NCBI GenBank assembly: GCA_020848855.1 | Contig: JADLHH010000596.1 | Location: 1 to 10,034 of the forward strand | Direction of reading: 5' to 3' | DNA: 10,034 bases | Source of the DNA: Anaerolineae bacterium | GTDB lineage: Bacteria; Chloroflexota; Anaerolineae; Aggregatilineales; Phototrophicaceae | Part shown: positions 6,953-10,034 of the stretch, piece after piece | How positions within the stretch are numbered: the first letter of the stretch is position 1 | Layout: each line of letters begins with the position of its first letter | Translations under genes and position numbers: made by a program | The notes under the pieces: generated by a model | Seen by the model: only the letters and a program-made list of their open reading frames with translations | Told to the model about the DNA's origin: nothing | Databases searched by the model: none

Positions 6953-7969
6953 GTGCGACTCGGAAAAATCGGTTTGATTATCAATCCGAAGTCAGGGCAG
7001 GGAGCGGCGCATAACCAGCATATTGCCCGGCAGTTGGTGCAGGCGCTGCGCGCGGACGCAGTATTGACCGGTCCCGGATCAATGGGCGCGGAAGCGATTC
7101 CCTCGGCGCGTGTCCTGGCGATTCCATCGCTGACCGGTCGGGCGGCTTCGCAGGCAGTCGCCTCGGCGGCGCTTCAGGAAGGCGTTGATGCCCTGGTTGT
7201 CGTTGGCGGAGACGGCACGCTGTCCGACATTGCCTTTGCTGTTTACCAGACGGGTTCCCACTGCCCTATTCTAGGCGTTGGCGCTGGATCGATCAATGCC
7301 GGCGACCTGATCACGTGCAAAGCTTCGCAGGTTGATGACCTGCGCGACTGTGATTTTCGCGTCGAGCGGATCAACGCGCTGGAAGCCAGCTATAACGGTG
7401 AAGTGAAGGCGCTGGCATTCAACGACGTGGTCATCAGCACCACCATCGTCGGCACGATAGACGGCGAATACCGCGATTTGGACGCGAACGCCTTCATGGA
7501 ATCCCGGCAGATACTCAGCGCGCCGCGCCCAATCGGTACCGAGTCCGCACGAGTCACCAAACATACGCCGTCATCGGAAATCTTGATCGCTTCCGGGCAA
7601 AGCGTCGGCACGGTGATCGCCGGCTTCAGCCATTATGAACCCTTCTTTGGCAAGGCGATCATCGGCGCGGTCGGGCTTTCCTCGCTGGCAGGAGCGCCGG
7701 CAGGGTGTCTGGTCTGCGAGCAGCCGCTGGTGAGCACCCACCTCGATCTTCAGGAGCATTTGAAAACCGAGCCGATTCGTTCAGCCTACGTCAGCCTGAC
7801 CGATGATGCCGCGATTCGCATCACCGGGCTGGATGCCCCGGCAGTGTTGTGTGCCGATGGCAACCCACTCGCCGCCCTCCGTCCACCGGACGTGAGTCAG
7901 ATTCGCGTGCGCGCCGGCGCGGTCGATGTGCTCAGGATTATCGACACCCATGAAAGGGCGGCAATCTAA
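6953..7969 (+). CDS. ATP-NAD kinase-like / diacylglycerol kinase-fold protein
   Basis: A 338-residue protein with the kinase fold shared by NAD kinase and diacylglycerol kinase. The N-terminus IGLIINPKSGQG (6-17) and the strand-loop VVVGGDGTLSDIA (82-94, GGDGT 85-89) are the family's nucleotide-binding marks. Where NAD kinases have a glycine-rich second motif with an Asn-Asp or Tyr, this one has GVGAGSINAGD (108-118), and NDVVIS (157-162) follows as the conserved downstream motif. This places it in the ATP-NAD-kinase-like/AcoX-like group, whose substrates are mostly unknown, so it should not be called a true NAD kinase. It sits in a sugar operon between an aldolase and an ADP-ribosylglycohydrolase-like gene; phosphorylation of a sugar or nucleotide-sugar product is a reasonable inference. 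GTG start at 6953; its stop is 1 bp before the next gene. Confidence 0.8.
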   Translation: MRLGKIGLIINPKSGQGAAHNQHIARQLVQALRADAVLTGPGSMGAEAIPSARVLAIPSLTGRAASQAVASAALQEGVDALVVVGGDGTLSDIAFAVYQTGSHCPILGVGAGSINAGDLITCKASQVDDLRDCDFRVERINALEASYNGEVKALAFNDVVISTTIVGTIDGEYRDLDANAFMESRQILSAPRPIGTESARVTKHTPSSEILIASGQSVGTVIAGFSHYEPFFGKAIIGAVGLSSLAGAPAGCLVCEQPLVSTHLDLQEHLKTEPIRSAYVSLTDDAAIRITGLDAPAVLCADGNPLAALRPPDVSQIRVRAGAVDVLRIIDTHERAAI

Positions 7970-7970
7970 T

Positions 7971-9023
7971 ATGCCCCGGCAGGATCAATCCACCCAGGCA
8001 GAATCGAACATGCCGGTTATTGCGGCTCCCGCCCTGGATCGCGCCGCCGGGATGCTGGCAGGCGTCGCGATTGGCGATGCGCTGGGGATGCCAGCCGAAT
8101 TTCTGACGCCGGAACACATTCGGGAATGGTACGGCGGGATTACGCACTTGATCGCAGCCAATGCGAATCATCCGCATCACAAGCTGCCGCCAGGCGCGGT
8201 GACCGATGACACCGATCACACCATGCTGCTGGCGCAGCTTTTGATCGACCACCACGAGATCGACCCCCACGAATTCGCCCGGCGCTTGCTGGAATGGGGG
8301 CAGTCGCCGCGTGTTCAGGCGAATCGCTTCGTGGGTCCGTCCACGCTCAAAACACTCGCCGCGTTGGAAGCGGGCAAGCCGCTAACCGAAGTGCCGCGCG
8401 CGGGAACCAGCGTCGGCGCAGCGATGCGCGTCGTGCCGCTGGCGATTGCCTTTCCAAACCGCGACAAGCTGGTCGAACAGGTCGTGGCGTCGTGCGCGGT
8501 GAGCCACTACACTCGCACCGCTGTTTCCGGCGCGATGGCGATGGCATTCGCGCTATCCGCGTCGCTTGAACCCGGCGCGGATATCCACTCGATTGGCAGC
8601 GCGGCGAAAGCGGGCGCGGTCACCGGCAGAAACTACGGCGACTGGACGTGGACGCCGCTCATCGAGAAACGCATCGATTACGTGCTGGACTGGGTGCGCA
8701 GCCTTTCGAAAGACGCGGTGCTGTCGCGCTTATATGAGCTGATCGGCGTGGATATGTACGCGGAGCAGCTTCTCCCGTGCGCCGTCGGACTGGCTGGGCT
8801 GGCGGATGGCGACCCGCAGCAGGCGATGCTGTGGGCTGCCAACCTGGGCGGCGATTCGGACACGCTGGCTTCGATGACGGGCGCTTTGTGCGGTGGTTGG
8901 CGTGGCTTGAGCGCCATTAACCGGGAATGGCTGGAGCAGGTCGAGACGGTCAATGGCTTGGATGTATCGGCAACGGCGGAAAAACTGGTCGTGATGCGGC
9001 GCAAGTGGCAGGAGCAGGAATGA
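7971..9023 (+). CDS. ADP-ribosylglycohydrolase family protein
   Basis: A 350-residue protein in the ADP-ribosylglycohydrolase (ARH/DraG) family. These cleave N- or O-glycosidic bonds of ADP-ribose using two Mg ions. The metal motifs are present: GVAIGDALGMPAEF (31-44), TDDTDHTMLL (78-87) for the first metal site, and NLGGDSDTLASMTGAL (291-306) with Asp295, Asp297 and Thr298 for the second. Intervening GPSTLKTL and TSVGAAMRVVPL also fit the fold. ATG at 7971 was chosen because it follows the previous stop by 1 bp; ATGs at 7926 and 7950 in the same frame lie inside the kinase gene, and the one at 8010 would be a shorter start. In this operon it probably acts on an imported or intracellular glycoside rather than on ADP-ribosylated nitrogenase or proteins; that is inference. 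The motifs suggest it is active. Confidence 0.85.
   Translation: MPRQDQSTQAESNMPVIAAPALDRAAGMLAGVAIGDALGMPAEFLTPEHIREWYGGITHLIAANANHPHHKLPPGAVTDDTDHTMLLAQLLIDHHEIDPHEFARRLLEWGQSPRVQANRFVGPSTLKTLAALEAGKPLTEVPRAGTSVGAAMRVVPLAIAFPNRDKLVEQVVASCAVSHYTRTAVSGAMAMAFALSASLEPGADIHSIGSAAKAGAVTGRNYGDWTWTPLIEKRIDYVLDWVRSLSKDAVLSRLYELIGVDMYAEQLLPCAVGLAGLADGDPQQAMLWAANLGGDSDTLASMTGALCGGWRGLSAINREWLEQVETVNGLDVSATAEKLVVMRRKWQEQE
9010..9014 (+). promoter_or_regulatory. Ribosome binding site for the first permease gene
   Basis: AGGAG lies 5 nt before the ATG at 9020 and 8 nt before the in-frame ATG at 9023. The spacing favours 9023, which would shorten the protein by one residue. It lies within the end of the ADP-ribosylglycohydrolase-like gene, whose TGA overlaps the first ATG (ATGA). 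Confidence 0.6.
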
Positions 9024-9979
9024 TGCGTTCGAATGTTTTGTCCGGCATCCTGAACGCCGGACGCAGAAATTTCAGCGAGATGAAATTCCAGTGGCGAACA
9101 CCCCGGCGGCGGCGCGACTTCCTCACCGGGATGGCATTTCTCTCGCCGTCGCTCATCCCGCTGCTGATCTTCACCTACATTCCCATCGCCTGGGCATTCA
9201 ACCTGAGCTTCACCAGTTGGGAAGCCCGCTCCACGCCCGATGCGTTTGTCGGTCTCCAGAATTACGCCATCACCCTGAGCGAACCCGAATTCTGGAATGC
9301 TTTCAAAAACACCCTGTATTTCAGCGCCATCAAAATCCCCCTGGATATGGTTCTCGCGCTGGGGATCGCTCTGCTCCTGAACCAGAAGCTGCGCGGGATC
9401 AGCTTCTTCCGCATGGCGTATTTCCTGCCCGTCATCACGTCGGTCGTGGCGGTCGCCGCCATCTGGCGGGTGATCTACAACCCCAGCTTCGGGCTGCTCA
9501 ACAGCCTGCTGGATGCGCTGGGGCTTCCGGCGCAGCGCTGGCTGCGCGACCCCAATCTGGCGATGCCGTCGGTGGCATTCGTCGCCCTGTGGAAAGGCTT
9601 GGGCTACGACGTTGTCATCTTTCTAGCGGGGCTGCAGGGCATTTCCCGAATGTACTACGAAGCCGCCGAGATCGACGGCGCATCCTCGTGGCAGCGGTTC
9701 CGCTACATTACGCTCCCGCTGCTCTCGCCGATCACATTTTTCGTGCTGGTCGTGGGCATCATCAACTCGTTCAAGGTCTTTTCCCTGATCCATGTGCTGG
9801 TGCCCGACGGCGGACCGCTCAACAGCGCCGAGGTCATCGTCTTCTATCTGTACCGCGTGGCATTCCAGGAATTCAAATTCGGGCAGGCGGCGGCGGTGTC
9901 GTTCATTTTGTTAGCCGTCGTGCTGTTCATCACCTATCTGCAGCGACGCTTTATCGAGCCGAGGGTAACGTACGAATGA
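9020..9979 (+). CDS. Sugar-type ABC transporter permease (MalF/UgpA family)
   Basis: A 319-residue inner-membrane permease of the carbohydrate ABC importer CUT1 type. After a basic cytoplasmic N-terminus (RTPRRRRDF, residues 26-34), hydrophobic spans appear at about 38-60, 96-120, 132-150, 182-203, 238-260 and 289-306. The cytoplasmic EAA loop (YYEAAEIDGASSWQRFRYITLPLLSP, about 212-237), which docks to the ATPase, matches the family consensus. The gene starts inside the end of the ADP-ribosylglycohydrolase-like gene and overlaps the next permease by 4 bp (ATGA), so the three are coupled. It would form one half of a heterodimeric pore with the downstream permease; the solute-binding protein is not in the window. 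A TG-rich ATGATG gives start choices 9020 or 9023. The substrate cannot be told from the permease. Confidence 0.93.
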   Translation: MMRSNVLSGILNAGRRNFSEMKFQWRTPRRRRDFLTGMAFLSPSLIPLLIFTYIPIAWAFNLSFTSWEARSTPDAFVGLQNYAITLSEPEFWNAFKNTLYFSAIKIPLDMVLALGIALLLNQKLRGISFFRMAYFLPVITSVVAVAAIWRVIYNPSFGLLNSLLDALGLPAQRWLRDPNLAMPSVAFVALWKGLGYDVVIFLAGLQGISRMYYEAAEIDGASSWQRFRYITLPLLSPITFFVLVVGIINSFKVFSLIHVLVPDGGPLNSAEVIVFYLYRVAFQEFKFGQAAAVSFILLAVVLFITYLQRRFIEPRVTYE

Positions 9980-10034
9980 TCGGTTATCAGACGGGGCGCT
10001 TTCTGGGGCATTGGGCGAGCTATCTCCTGCTGAC
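9976..10034 (+). CDS. Second ABC transporter permease (MalG-like), 5' fragment
   Basis: Nineteen codons run to the window edge after an ATG that overlaps the previous stop (ATGA): the protein begins MIGYQTGRFLGHWASYLLL, basic then hydrophobic, as expected at the start of a MalG-type permease. A GAGGG lies 10 nt upstream. Position directly after a MalF-type permease makes it the likely partner subunit, but too little is visible to confirm the family. Confidence 0.6.
   Translation, partial: MIGYQTGRFLGHWASYLLL

Noticed and set aside
7926..7970. Earlier in-frame ATGs (7926, 7950) for the ADP-ribosylglycohydrolase-like gene
   Set aside because: They fall inside the kinase gene and add residues unlike the family; 7971 follows the kinase stop directly.
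8927..9019. An upstream ATG for the first permease in the same frame
   Set aside because: It would overlap about 97 bp of the preceding gene, while the AGGAG at 9010-9014 and ATGATG at 9020 give a good start.

Overview
The window reads as a GC-rich bacterial chromosome segment holding parts of two carbohydrate-related gene groups with a convergent gene between them. Gene content (DUF5107-TPR protein, mutarotase-like protein, SorC regulator, LsrF/FbaB-type aldolase, ADP-ribosylglycohydrolase-like enzyme, MalF-type permease, M24/creatinase-like protein) and GC-rich, tightly packed genes suggest a Chloroflexota bacterium, perhaps of the Anaerolineae. That assignment rests on general resemblance, not on a marker gene, and is only moderately confident. 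No rRNA, tRNA, CRISPR array, insertion sequence or phage gene was seen.

Layout. (1) Positions 3-3480, plus strand: the 3' part of a large DUF5107/TPR gene, overlapping by 8 bp an aldose 1-epimerase (mutarotase)-fold gene. (2) Positions 3481-3565: a convergent spacer with a perfect 9-bp-stem hairpin. (3) Positions 3566-4987, minus strand: an M24 / creatinase-fold protein in which most of the usual metal ligands are replaced. (4) Positions 4988-5166: a divergent control region with candidate promoters in both directions, a perfect 7+7 inverted repeat, a second small hairpin and a direct repeat at the likely transcription start of the regulator. (5) Positions 5167 to the window end, plus strand: a compact operon of SorC regulator, class I aldolase, ATP-NAD-kinase-like protein, ADP-ribosylglycohydrolase-like protein, and two sugar-type ABC permeases (the second cut off after 19 codons).

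How it may work together. The SorC protein probably senses a phosphorylated sugar and controls its own operon, and perhaps the divergent M24-like gene. The permeases would import a glycoside or sugar; the ADP-ribosylglycohydrolase-fold enzyme could cleave an N- or O-glycosidic bond, the NAD-kinase-fold protein could phosphorylate a product, and the Schiff-base aldolase could cleave the phosphorylated sugar. This reaction order is inference: the combination looks like an uncharacterised catabolic route whose substrate cannot be read from the sequence. The solute-binding protein and the rest of the operon should lie beyond position 10034.
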